Source of the DNA: [Phialemoniopsis] sp. UDSM-2020
Lineage: Eukaryota > Ascomycota > Sordariomycetes > Thyridiales > Thyridiaceae
Direction of reading: 5' to 3'
Assembly: GCA_018873225.1 (NCBI GenBank)
Contig: JAEILZ010000001.1
Location: 3,038,001 to 3,102,000, forward strand
DNA length: 64,000 bases
Both the position numbers and the translations under genes were made by a program. Below the pieces are notes generated by a model. It saw only the letters and a program-made list of their open reading frames with translations. It had not been told where the DNA came from and searched no databases. Of this stretch, positions 46,389 to 57,634 are shown in pieces (position 1 is the first letter of the stretch; every line of letters begins with the position of its first letter).

Positions 46389-47102
46389 TGGAGAAGGTAA
46401 AACACGTTTCTTTGACCGATATAGATTGATCCTCATCGCCGCCATACTCGCCTCACTTACCAACCTTCATTATCAAGCAGCGCTGAAAGGCTGTATTCTG
46501 CGAGATTCGTCATGCTCGTCCCATCATTTCTTAAGATGGCTTAAGAGGGCCCATTATCGGTCGGAGGGGCTTGGAACGATTGGGGTCCATACAACGGCTA
46601 AAGTCCGCCGTCAATTGAGTTGGCTATCTGCGCATTGCTCTCCGCTCCCGTCCCTGATTGCGGAGGTGGAGCTGGTGCTTGGGAGGAGAGCTATGAATGG
46701 CTGGGAGAAGGTTTATTGGGCTTCATTAAGCAGCAAAAAGAGGAGGGCAGATATGAAGTGATGCGGCCAAGCTGGCCGTTTTTGTCGACTTTATTCAGGT
46801 GGCAAGTAACGTGTGCTCGGGGTTGCGTATACAAATTAGGCAGTGCTCTCTGTTCGACATCTGGTCTCCGGGAGTTTACTTTGGTTCCTGAAGCACCTTC
46901 CTGGAATCTCTCCTTGTTCTGTAGGAGAATGTTCATTTGTCGACCATTCTAATGCTAGTAGGCAGGCGCTGAGAGCCGTCTGCTGTTCGTCACTCGTTCA
47001 AAATACAAAGTTTCACACTCATTTTCAAATATCCCATTTTTGTTCGTACCTATTAAGACCAGAGGAAATCGTCGGAGACCTTCTGGGCTCGGATTGACAA
47101 GC

Positions 47103-48041
47103 ATGGGGCCAAACACACATTTCCAACAGTGCAGCATGGGCGCCGTGTGCCGCTCCTTTGCTCTCCTGTCCCTAGTCACCTTCAACTGGGGAGGGAACTC
47201 ACCTTCCATCTTTACCAGCGCACAGGATGTCGCGAGGTCGGACGCACCGCCGCCGGACACTGATGACCCGGCCGGGCAGACGACCATCACCTCCATCTCC
47301 ACGAGCGTGAGCGTGAGCACAGCTACGGCCACAGCCACAGCGACGACCACGACGACCGACGCCACGCGCGTCGTCTCGCTCTTCTACATCGACGAGCGGG
47401 CCTTCGAGGGCCTGCCCTACACCCTCTTCCACCGGGACTCGGGCTCCGTCGTCGGCGTCGACGAGAGCGCGACCACCTTCGTCATCACCACGACGCGCAG
47501 CGACCAGCGCCCGAGCCCGACGCACTCGCGCAACATGACCACGGCCGACCAGCAGCAGCAGCAGATCCTCCCGTCGGGCACGTCGCGCTCGCTCAACCGC
47601 ACGGGCAACCCGAGCACCATCACACAGGGCCCGACGACGTTCGTCTACACGGGCACGCGCGCGGGCGGGCCCCCCGAGCGCACGGTGGTCAACCGGTGCC
47701 GCCTGAACGGGACCAACTCGGCGCGGTGCAACCTCACGCACGTCGGCGCGGCGTGGTACGCGAGCGACCCGGACTGGAACGGCACGTACAGCACGTACAA
47801 CTACACGTGGACGAGCGGGGACCGGTGGGGGTTCGCGCCCGTGACCATCACCAAGGGCGTCGAGCTCATGGCGCCGCCGGCGCTGACGACGGCGTACGAG
47901 ACCGGGTCCTCGAGCTCCAACGGGGCGAGCGGGCCCGCCGGCGGGCGGCCGGGCGCCGGCAGGATCAAGGAGCTGTACGGGCTAGGCTGCACGGCTGGTC
48001 TGATGGGCGCGCTGGCGGTGGGTGTGTTTGTCCTGCTGTGA
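47103..48041 (+). CDS. secreted, probably GPI-anchored glycoprotein of unknown function
   Basis: Intronless gene; 312 residues from the ATG at 47103. A later in-frame ATG (47136, MGAVCRSFALLSLV) would give a more standard signal peptide and 301 residues. A Ser/Thr-rich linker (STATATATATTTTT) leads to a middle domain with several N-x-S/T glycosylation sites (NMT, NRT, NGT, NLT, NYT). The conserved-looking core runs from TTFVYTGTRAGG through VVNRCRLNGTNSARCNLTHVGAAWYASD to WGFAPVTITKG, with two Cys likely paired. It ends in a Gly-rich spacer and hydrophobic tail (LMGALAVGVFVLL), which fits GPI attachment. GC content at third positions is extreme. I recognise the type, not a named function; it may belong to the outer wall layer. 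Confidence 0.82.
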   Translation: MGPNTHFQQCSMGAVCRSFALLSLVTFNWGGNSPSIFTSAQDVARSDAPPPDTDDPAGQTTITSISTSVSVSTATATATATTTTTDATRVVSLFYIDERAFEGLPYTLFHRDSGSVVGVDESATTFVITTTRSDQRPSPTHSRNMTTADQQQQQILPSGTSRSLNRTGNPSTITQGPTTFVYTGTRAGGPPERTVVNRCRLNGTNSARCNLTHVGAAWYASDPDWNGTYSTYNYTWTSGDRWGFAPVTITKGVELMAPPALTTAYETGSSSSNGASGPAGGRPGAGRIKELYGLGCTAGLMGALAVGVFVLL

Positions 48042-49606
48042 GTATGTCGAGTGTAAGTGAGGGACGGGAGGGGGTGTGGGCGTCGGGAGCTCGAAAGCCA
48101 AGAAAAGTGTCAATTGACTTGACACACTAGCAGGGCGCGGGAGGGAGCCAATGGGCTGGCCGTAGTGCGGTGTTAAGACAGAGCAGATCGAGCAGAAAAG
48201 CTTTGGCGCGCAGGGTATGTTGGTGGTGGAATGTGAGCTCTGTCCGTGGTGCTTATGCGCATGACGGCGTTTAGTGCTTTGGGGGCCGAAACGCAGGCGG
48301 GCACAGCCGCCTCGAGCTGAGGAGCAGCCGTGGCTAGTGCCGGGCTAGGGAAGACCAGATGGTATCACACGGGACAGGATGGAATCTGTGAGAAAACGGA
48401 GACGATCAGAAAACCAGGGTACAATGGCGAAGACCGTTGCAAATTAGCATGTATTGGCCTCTTCCTTTGATGCTTATTCTGTCGCAAGGCTGTGAAGGCT
48501 GTTTGAGAATCTGCGCTTAAAGTCGGTCGTGCTGTGTTTCGATGGTGCGATCTGTGACCAGGCCTAACTATTTCCCCATGCTTCTACGTATGACGATTCT
48601 TCTGTCCCTTAGTAGTGTGTATTATTAGCAACTCGGATCGTCACCTGAGAATACTAGGTTTGCTTTTACTGCTCATTGTCTAAATTTGTATCTAGTAGTC
48701 TAGGACAGAGCACACAGACTTTATGTTAAAGAATACACCAAGCCAGCAGCTTGCAAGATACCATGCATCCGGTTTAGTGGGTTAAAACAAGGTTTGTCGT
48801 GAAAGTTGTGTAACGATTCCGCCTACCTCAAGGCTTCATGCGCCAGGCGGCTAACATTGCATGTCAGTCAGCACGGGAGCGGAAATGAGGGAGGTTATCT
48901 TGAGTGTTGGAGGTAGTCGTGGACCTGGCTGGAGTTTGCGGCCGCTTCTCCATCCATTAGAATTCTCACGTCGACCTGCCCGCGATCCCAGAAAGATATC
49001 TTCATGCATGTAAATGCAAGGTACGGTGATATTGGTGGTCAAAAGGCAAGACAACCTTATCAGGCTTTCTTCCAATCCGGGCCACTCGCTGCATCTCGCT
49101 GGATCCCCAAGTGCCAGAATGGGCCATGACGGGGACGGTGATGGGCCACATTGGGTGGCCACCCTAGTCAACCTTGGGCATTCCAATTGGCCTCTAGGCG
49201 TTCCCGGCGCTAGGTCCATCGACTGCCAACCCCTGTCAATTGACGGGAGGAGACCCTTGGCATCCTCACATTCCCCATTGCACAAGCCACACCCCCCAAA
49301 GGGAGGGTCGGAGGCCACCACCTGCACCGTGAGAGGCAGCTAAGGCGATTTCCCAAGTACACGATCGCACCGTGGCCTATCCTCTCGAGCCGGCCGTTCC
49401 CCAGTCCGCAAGTAGAGGTGCAGGAACCATGCAGATACGTCATGGTGCCAAGTCTAGATCGTTTGCCGATTCCAATCCTGCACCATTGACCCAGAACAGA
49501 TGCCGCCAACAGAGCTGCAAGGCTGCCACTAGACCTGCAAGCCCGCCTGCGTGCCAAACGCCTAATGGGTCAATACACGTCGTCAATTTCAACCAGAGAG
49601 AAAATT

Positions 49607-49614
49607 TGACGTCA
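49607..49614. promoter_or_regulatory. palindromic CRE-like site TGACGTCA
   Basis: Perfect 8-bp site of the ATF/CREB bZIP type, 1.06 kb upstream of the C2H2 zinc-finger start codon. Use as a control site is inference. Confidence 0.3.
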
Positions 49615-49820
49615 CTCTTTTTGTTTGGCTAGGTCCGCATGACACGAAGGGGCTTGAAGAGGCATTGTTGTTTTGTCAGTTGGTCTAACGGGAGGTCTAC
49701 TAAGTGCGGGAAGCGATAGGTAGGCCCGGGAGACGGGAGACGGGAGGGCTCCAGCCAGCCGGATCGCACTTGATGTGCTGCGATAGCGAAACTCGCTTCG
49801 TGTACTTGTGCCGAGAGCGG

Positions 49821-49858
49821 GCAGGACAGGACAGGACAGGACAGGGCAGGGCAGGGCA
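49821..49858. repeat. pentanucleotide tandem repeat
   Basis: About four AGGAC units passing into AGGGC units, so the repeat shows a single-base change spread through its second half. Noncoding. Confidence 0.8.
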
Positions 49859-50676
49859 TCAATGTCAGCATTCTGATCTGTTGCGATTGGCATCTGCACT
49901 TGCATCTGCATCTGCCACAATTCTCCATCAATCCATGCTCAATTGTGGCTCGTGTATTCGCAAGTGCGAGGTTCAAGGTTGCCAAGAGGACCCTGTCAAG
50001 AATGCTGGGGTATTTTGTTAGTGGTGTTAGCGGTGTTAGTGGGTGGTGGTGGGTGGTGATGTTTGGCACGCCGCCGCACAGCTCCTGCTCAGCCACTGCG
50101 CAGCTGCTCGCACATGTCCGATAGCGACCTCACCTAAAGACCGTCTTGTATCCCTCCCAATCCTTCCTTCGACCTCGACTCAAGATGCCATACTCGATGT
50201 TCTTTTCTTGTGCATCCTTTATAATTAAGGCACCGCTCGGTCAACTAGATCCGACGCCGCCGCCTCTTGTTTCCCATACTCACCTTAATCTGCATTTAGC
50301 GTTTAAAGCTTCTTAGATCTCGAAATACATTCAACAACACGAGGCTGCAAATCAAGAGTCACCGGAACCACCACCGACCCCTCATTCTTGAACATTATCA
50401 GTCATAGCATCACTTTCTTTGCGACATCGACGACACCTAGCCCGAGCAGTTTTCCCTGATATCCTTACGCATAGTATCTTTTCCAAGGGGGACATGAGGT
50501 TGTTCATCTTATAGATCAATCAATCCATCGGACCCACCTCACGATACTTATACATACATACCTATCTTAAACACATCGCCATCTACATCTACCTTCAACC
50601 ACTTGCACCTACTTCAAGTCTGCCGTTGCAAAGCAGCCGACACCTGGTCTTGCATTTACAAACTCTACCGGGCGAC

Positions 50677-53307
50677 ATGAGCTTTGTCCCCCGTTACGGA
50701 GTAAATTATAACATCGGTACAGCGGCGTTCCCTTCCCAGCACGACCTGGGCTTGGCGTCTGATGAGAATACAGTAGAAGCCACCAACGATAACTTCAACC
50801 ACTTATTCGAGAGCCCGGCGATAGTACCAAACGATCCGACGGCACAGAACTTCCACCAAGTGCCATCGGTGGGGCTCGCCATCGACAACGGCGCCTCACA
50901 CGGCATCGCCAATCTCACTCAGACTCACAGCGAAGCACTACACCCCTGCCCAGCCTGTGGAAAGCAGTTCCCTCGAAAATGCGACCTCAACAAACACTTC
51001 AAGACTCATAGTCGCCGCTACAAGTGTGACATCACGACATGTCCCTATAGCGAGCAAGGGTTCCCTACTCAAAAGGAGCTCGAGCGCCATATAAACGACA
51101 AGCACACCCCAGACCGCAAGGTCTTCTCTTGTTACTACCCATCTTGCGATTACAAGTCGCCACGAGAGTCGAATTGCAAGGCCCATATGGAGAAAGCACA
51201 CGGATATCACTACGTCCGGACCAGGTCGAGGAGGTCTTACCGATGCCCCTTTGAGGGCTGCAACGATTGTCTGTCCGAGGAAGACACCAGACAAAGGCAT
51301 GCCCAACTCCAGTCTACCGCGACGAGTCCAATGTACCCTAGATACACTCGAGGCGACTTTGTTCTTTACCCGGATCTGCAAAACCCGAACTTGCTCTCTT
51401 ACGCACAATCTGGTATGCTAGGTTCAGGTGTCAACCCGCAGCCTGCATCGCCCGACTCGTACCTGCCCTGGACCTCTCCTGCGACACGCCTGCAGAATGT
51501 CGAGACCAACATACAGAGGGTCGATGACACAATTAGACCAGAGGATCATGGCGTTCCGATAAGCCCGTTCCCACTTGACCCCCAGTTGTTCCAGGCCGTC
51601 CCGAACAAGGCAAATGTTATGGCCAACTGGACGCCAACTAGCATGGAGGAGCCGCCTAGGATCTTCTCCGTCCCCGGGTACGCAAGAGTGACAACATCTG
51701 GCGAGATGATGTCCTCGCCAGTCAAGCCCTGGGCCGATCCCCAAGCCTACGTCGATGCCAAGGGCCATGTCAACATGGCTGCGAGGCCGGCACATCCCAG
51801 CAGACATAGTGGCTATCTCGGCGTCAGCGAAGCGCAGCATGTGCCCTCGACCAGCTATGGCCAAACATCCGCCTCTCCCGAGAGACCGGCTCTCAAGCTT
51901 GAGGACTCGGACAACGATGAGTCGAGTCACGATGAAGAGGAACCGCCGCAGAAGAAGCCCAAGGCATCCCATGGAGATGAAGCCGAAGACGACAAAGTTC
52001 CATGTCCTTTTCGAGAGCACGATCCACGCCACTTCAGCAGAGACAACAACGAGAAGTTTTCTCCGTGTCATTCCAAGCACGAGAGCATAGCAAGTCTTGT
52101 GTAAGTGCGCCTGCGAGCTTTTCGAAGCACAACCCTCCTTCTTTATGTCGAGCAGTGGGCTAATAGCAGTCATAGACGCCACCTAAAGAGGCCGGCACAT
52201 CGATTGAAGTCGGAACGCAAATTCATTTCATCCTTTGATGTGGATGACGAGGGACGAGGCTACCCCCGCGCAGGTCTGTGCAAGAGGTGTTGGAAGCCAT
52301 TCACAGATGAGCAGCTTTTCGACGAGCATCTTGAGCAGAACTGCGCCAAGTCTTCGCGCGGGAAGAGAGAGAAGTACAATCTCTTGCGCGACACTTTCGT
52401 GACGGGCTCGCAATCGAGCCGCGACAGCCTGGGGGCACCTTCGCCGCTCACCGGATGGCAGGCGACCGACGAGCCAGAGGAGGCCGAGTACGACGCTCAG
52501 CAGCCCGATACGATACATGTTGCCTCGGCGCACAACCCATCGCCCTCAATCGGGGTTGCAGACAATGAGGCCATCTCTAGAGTCCGTAATCTGGAAGAAA
52601 AGCTTGTTGCTCTCACTCAGCGCGTGGAGGCTCTCGAGCAAGAACGACAAAACACGGCTGTTCTTTCCGATGCAAACCTTCTCCCTCAGCAGCTTGGCCT
52701 TGCAGAGACTGCGACGTCGCTTGTCGCCCACGCATCGAGTACCCCACGAGCGGCAAGATCGATAGTCTCGTCGGTGATGTCTAGAGAACCCGGGACCGAC
52801 GAGACAATAAAGCATCCTAGACACCAGACCCTCATATATGGTGCGTCGTCTAGGCAGCGTGACCTCGTCGGCGGGATGGACAGCTATTCGATTGATGTGG
52901 ACCGAGAGACAACAGACTTCTTCCACGAGGCAGCGAGGACCCTGTCCGGTCTCTCGTCAAGCAGTGACAGGTCCTCCGTTCGCCATGTCCCGCCGCCTAC
53001 CCTGGACAAGCCGGGCGAGAGCAGTCACGCCAACACTTCCCGAGAACGAAAGAGGAGGAGGATCAAAACACCTTCGCCTCAAAAGATAGCACCGTCCCTG
53101 ACCGACTCGGGGTATGCTAGCAAATGGAGAACAGCCGAGACGATCAACGAAGATGACGACGAGGATGAAGGCATGAGTGACGTAGATGAGGAAGATGACA
53201 ACGCGGAAAACGAGACACGACAGGATGAAGAGGTCTATCGGCTATCACAATCCGATTTCCAGGGGACGACACTCAGCCCGGATCAGGTGGCCAGCATGTT
53301 TCGGTGA
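50677..53307 (+). CDS. C2H2 zinc-finger protein with fungal CPF-type zinc domain
   Basis: Predicted DNA-binding regulator of 851 residues. Two exons: 50677-52100 and 52176-53307, with a 75 bp phase-2 intron (GTAAGT...TAG). The start ATG (GACATGAGC) is the first in frame. The N-terminus carries classical fingers: C91-C94-H107-H111, C117-C122-H138-H143, C152-C157-H170-H175 and a weaker fourth from C190. After a disordered region, a second zinc module straddles the intron: CPFREHDPRHFS (C443), C464, RHLKRPAH, then C510-x2-C513-x12-H526-x4-C531. This CPF...D-P layout is one I recall from many ascomycete regulators. A leucine-containing coiled coil follows (NLEEKLVALTQRVEALEQER) and suggests dimerisation. 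A basic patch RERKRRRIK near the end is a likely nuclear signal, and the C-terminus is acidic. An alternative acceptor 6 bp upstream (CAG at 52169) also keeps frame. Confidence 0.9.
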
Positions 53308-53863
53308 AATGGCTGGCCTCTGAAGGGTCGGCGTTATGTTTTTTTGTGGTTGCATTTGGCGTTCTTGGCAACGGGAGCATCATAGACTTTGTATATATGT
53401 GATAGAAAGGGTAGATATGGGTCGGCGTTTTGCGATACTCACTCATCTTGCTTTTGTTATTTCAACGTTTAGAGCGGCATTTTGGCTTCTATGTTTGTAG
53501 CGTGGGGGGTGTGTCAGGGCAAAAAAAGATACCAGGGGATACTAAGGGTCGCATGGGTTGTGTTCTTATATATACGTTATTGAAGCATTTTCATCATAGA
53601 GAAAGTTCCGACTCCTTCAGTCTACCTCCTTGATCACGGCCGTTATGACTCTTACGCTGACCAAGTGACGACAACGCCAAGGGTTGTGAGGCAAGGCAGC
53701 AGCAGTCACGCATCCATCACTACGGGACACATGGTACAGCAGTGATAAACTGAGTAGACAATATGCAATTCTTACTGTAGTCACAAACATGATAATTTTC
53801 CAGACCGTCCTGGGCAAGCCATGTCCTGGCAGCCCCCTCAACCCCTGACCCAACTCCGAGAGA
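53308..53863. other. intergenic, convergent 3' ends
   Basis: 556 bp between convergent stop codons. AT-rich 3' regions; no gene seen. Confidence 0.6.
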
Positions 53864-55728
53864 TCACTCCGCCCCGGCATCACCTCCCTCGGGCGGCCCC
53901 AGCAGTGGGGGGAGTGTGATCGTTATGAGCGGCGGTATCGAGATCGTAAGCCCCGGCCGTGTCGATCGCGTGATCGGCCTGTCGGTGGGCACGACGACGC
54001 GCGTGGTTGTGGAGGTCGTAGGTCTGATAATGGGCGAGTCCGGGATGACTGATCTCGTAGTCGTTGTGCTGGGCGGCTTCGACGTCGTCCGTGCCGTCGT
54101 CGTGGTCGATGCCGGCGGCGGCCGGATCGTCGTCGACTGTGACGGGTCCGGCGCCGGGTCGGCACTAGTCGGCCGCCCGATGGTGGTGGTGGTCGTCTTG
54201 ATCGACGTGGTCGTGGTCTTGGGCGGGGTCTTTGTCGTCGTCGTCGTCGACGACGACGGTGGCGCCGGCTGGCTGCTCCCGCTGCCGGTGCGGTACCAGT
54301 TCTCGGGCGGGTCGCCGAGGCACTCGCCGACGGTGACGGAGCGGTAGCCCTTGGCGAAGAGCGAGGTGAGGAAGTAGTCGGTCAGGTTGTAGACGGTCTG
54401 CCAGTGGATGTCGTGCTCGATCTGGAGGAAGCTGTCGCGCGCGGGCTTGGACGGGGCGATGGTGTCGTCCCAGATGTCCTTGCTGTCCTGGATCATCTTG
54501 GGGTCGTCGTGCAGGTAGCCCTCGGTGTCGAGGTCAAAGTAGACGATGTGGTAGCCCAGCGTCGAGAGGGTGCTCTGGCACGACTTCTCGCAGATCGAGT
54601 ACGGCGGCCTGAGAGGGTGAGTTAGTCTCCCTTTCTCACGAAGAGCTCAGCATTGGGATGTGCTCACTGACCTCATGTAAGTTGGGAAGAAGCCCAGGAT
54701 GTCGTTGAACGCAATCTCGTTCCAGACCATCTGGTTCTTCCACTGTTGCTGTGACACGGCGCTCGAATTCTCGTGAGACCAGGTGTGACTAGCGACCTGA
54801 TGTCCCTCTTTCACCATGCGCTGTGTGCCCTGTCAGATCAAGCCACAACGGCGCTTCTCTATCTCGAGTTGTCTCACCTTGATGAACCCTGCCCAGGGCT
54901 TAGAGGCATCATTGATCATGCCCTTGCCCAGGTTGTTTCCGGTGATAAAGAATGTAGCTTTCGCACCGTAATCCTAAATAAGACATCCCGTATTAGCGAA
55001 GATTCAGGATTGATTCTCGTAAAAGAGCTACCAGCCCTTGGTCTCGCAAGTGTCTTCGAAAGAACTCTACAGGATATCTCGTAAACGTACCGCAAACTTG
55101 TCCAGTAGATCTCCCGTGTAATCATACGGCCCGTCGTCAAAAGTAAGCGCAATATCACCGGGCTTCTGACAGTCGTAGATGCCCAGCCCGCCGTACAGCA
55201 CCTTGCCGACGTGCGGCCGCGCCACGCTGGAGGTATCGACGCCTGAAGGCCGCTGGTTCCCGTCGCAGCCGGATCCGTAGTTGATCTGGCAGTCAGGCGA
55301 AGCACAGTACTCTTCTGTCAGGCCGCACCAGCTACGAGTGAGAGAGTTCGGTGAGTGAGTCGACTGCTCAAAGTTTGCACGGCAACCAAGGGTGGGTTGC
55401 TGGTGCAGTATGCGTGATCGACGACTTACCCTTCAGCAGAACAACAGTAGCCAGCAGCGCAGCTACCATGTCCGGAACCGCAGCGACCGGAGGTGCCTCC
55501 GTTCTGTCTCCTGTCGAGAGATCCTCCTTGCTTTGCAGCTGCCTCGTTGCGGCCGGCCTTCGCAGCCATTGGTAGCGGAACAGGCCTGGGCTCGAAGCGC
55601 CGTGCCCGCAGCTCCGAGAGTGCTCTCCTCCCTCCTACAATCTTCGGCAGTCCGTGCAAGTGATCATCGCCGCCGTGGGCAGTAGCGATGCCTGCCAAGG
55701 CAGCCGCCACAACAGTCGACCAATGCAT
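53864..55728 (-). CDS. chitin deacetylase with CBM18 chitin-binding domain
   Basis: Secreted polysaccharide deacetylase (carbohydrate esterase family 4) that converts chitin to chitosan at the wall. Five minus-strand exons: 55728-55430, 55331-55091, 54973-54878, 54820-54672 and 54608-53864; product 509 residues. A signal peptide (residues 1-18) is followed by a propeptide-like region ending in RR at 73-74. The CBM18 has eight Cys (83, 90, 95, 96, 102, 109, 114, 122). The NodB domain is complete: TFDDGP (163-168), HTWSH (224-228), RPPYS (262-266), YFDLDTEG and EHDIHWQTV (H327/H330). The last 130 residues are Thr/Pro/Ser repeats, likely O-glycosylated. The end is hydrophobic-poor and acidic, so no GPI signal is evident. 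A TTATAC element about 145 bp upstream of the start (near 55870) may be the TATA box. Confidence 0.96.
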
Positions 55729-57634
55729 CACGACGAGATCCTACTGTCCTGTGCCTGGTGGTGCAGTAAGTGGAGGTCACAAGACGAGGAGCAAGGTGCA
55801 GGAGCAAAGCCAAGAGCCTTCATAAACGATGGAAGATTGGAGAAACCACCGAGTTGAGTTGGGGAAGGAGGTATAAGTCCCGACATATAAACACCATGCC
55901 GATTGGATTGTAGAGACATAAACCTTCCGACCTTAGAAGGGGTATATGGTAACGTTACCGTAAATGGACACTAGTTTTTCGGAAAACACAGAAACGGCAT
56001 AGAGAGGAGCATATACGACAGCGATGGAGTGGGAAACGCGATGCAGAAGCTAGGGAACAGAATATATGAACTGCAGTCCGACGTTGCGTGCGAACGTCAT
56101 GGGCGACCCCTGACAGCAGGGAAAGCTGACGTTCCTTCGCAGAGTGTCCACGCATGCAAATTTCTGCAGCCCGAGAGGTGAATTGACAAAATTGGGCATG
56201 CATCGCGCTCGCAGGGTGTCCCGTTGTGTGGAGAGCCGGCGATGGTAAAAGGGGACCCTTTGGTTCCGCGGCTCTCATCACAGGTTCTGTAGGCTAAATT
56301 GCTCAACGAGCCTCGATGACAGTGATGGGCCCAGGAAGATTTCCCCTTTCGGCTGACTTATAAGGCTCTGCATATGCAATAACCGGCGGTACGGAGTTCC
56401 ATCATAGGGTAGTAATATACCTCATCGCATCCCCTCTTCATGATGACAGCCACGCGCTGCCATGTTAGGCATAGGAACTTGCGAGTGCTTAATGAACCAC
56501 CTATGCAAATTGCTTGGACTGCATGGCTATGCAAAGATGTGATCAGAAGGCTGGAAGACCTAGTTCGGCTGGCCACCCTCGAGGTGCAAGGCAAGTTGGC
56601 CATTGGTGTCTTGTAACAATCTGCAAGGCTCGCTGCCAAGCCGGTTGTTCTGCCATCGAAGCTTTCGCCAACCGGGCTACGGCGGGCACTGCAGTGCACT
56701 TGCCAGTCCAGCCCTTGTGCAAGCGGAAGATAGTGACCTGGAAATAAGCTTTGCAGGACAATGCTGCAGAGCTCCGGGCCCAGCCTGACCCGGACCTCAC
56801 TACGAGGTTGGATCCGAGTGTGCAGATTGTCGCAGCAACATCAAAGTCACCACACAGCAAGACCGTATGTGCAAACGTACCATTGCATCATCCAGATGAT
56901 CTGAACACCGCACCCGAGAATGCAAGATGAAATTGAAGAGGCCGGCCATGCGAGATGAAATGAAGCAAAGCGGTCGGCTCTGCAAGCCGATCGTATATAG
57001 GAGGCCACGCGTTCAGCCTTCCGGAATGTAACTCGGGGGGATGGGTGAGGAGCACCAGGCACCGTGACGGAGGAGGGTGGCATTAACGGATGATCTTATA
57101 TTAGCAGAGTACCTACCTACAGTGGAAGGGAAAACGACAATACTTTCAGTGATGTAGCCCGCGATGCCGCAATCCCGTCCTACAGCCAGATGGTTGAGCA
57201 GGCAATATAGCCGCCCAACACTGGGAACCGTAGAATTGCCAATAGCATGCCGCCTGTTCATTTGAGCCGTCGTTAGGGTAGTCACTTCACCTAGCCCTTT
57301 CTATTTAGTGTCGTCAGCCCCGGATGCACCATCCCTCCTTGGGTGAACATTTTTTGACTCTTTATTTGCTTCTATCAAAATGACGAAGACCTGAATGCAA
57401 CACGCCTCGTTCCAAGACCAGAAGTGTAAAATAACGAACCGAAACACCGTGCCGTTGAGCCAACCTGCCTGTATAATACAAGAATACTTGGTATCATCAT
57501 CCCATCCGTTGGGAACGAGTTCGAATGCCCACAATCATGGAGATTGGAAAAAACACAACGTTCCACTGCATGCCCTTCAACACGCGGGTTTGGCGATGCA
57601 TCCAAATTCACCGAACAAAAGCACCTGCTGCTCC
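55729..57634. other. 1.9 kb intergenic region
   Basis: Promoter of the chitin deacetylase gene and 3' region of the DUF5672 gene. ORFs on both strands lack family features. It contains a near-match to the TACGGAGTA 9-mer at 56390. Confidence 0.55.

Larger units (their letters stand above)
44608..47102. other. 2.5 kb region without a recognisable gene
   Basis: Gap between the two GPI-protein genes. It contains a TACGGAGTA 9-mer (44687), a stem-loop followed by a T-run (45201-45229), a T12 tract (45999-46010) and an AT-rich island with nested palindromes (46303-46388). No coding gene is supported. Confidence 0.5.
48042..50676. other. 2.6 kb intergenic and leader region before the C2H2 gene
   Basis: No supported gene. 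It holds a perfect CRE-like TGACGTCA (49607-49614), a pentamer tandem repeat (49821-49858) and a 9-bp GTGTTAG[CT]G repeat near 50024-50041. From about 50220 the sequence is CT/CA-rich and free of ATG-led ORFs of note, consistent with a long 5' leader. Confidence 0.5.

Noticed and set aside
49629..50096. 155-codon minus-strand ORF with Cys/Pro repeats
   Set aside because: Its repeats come from translating the pentamer and 9-bp tandem DNA repeats; no protein character.
53916..54347. 143-codon Val-rich plus-strand ORF
   Set aside because: Antisense reading of the Thr-rich tail of the chitin deacetylase.
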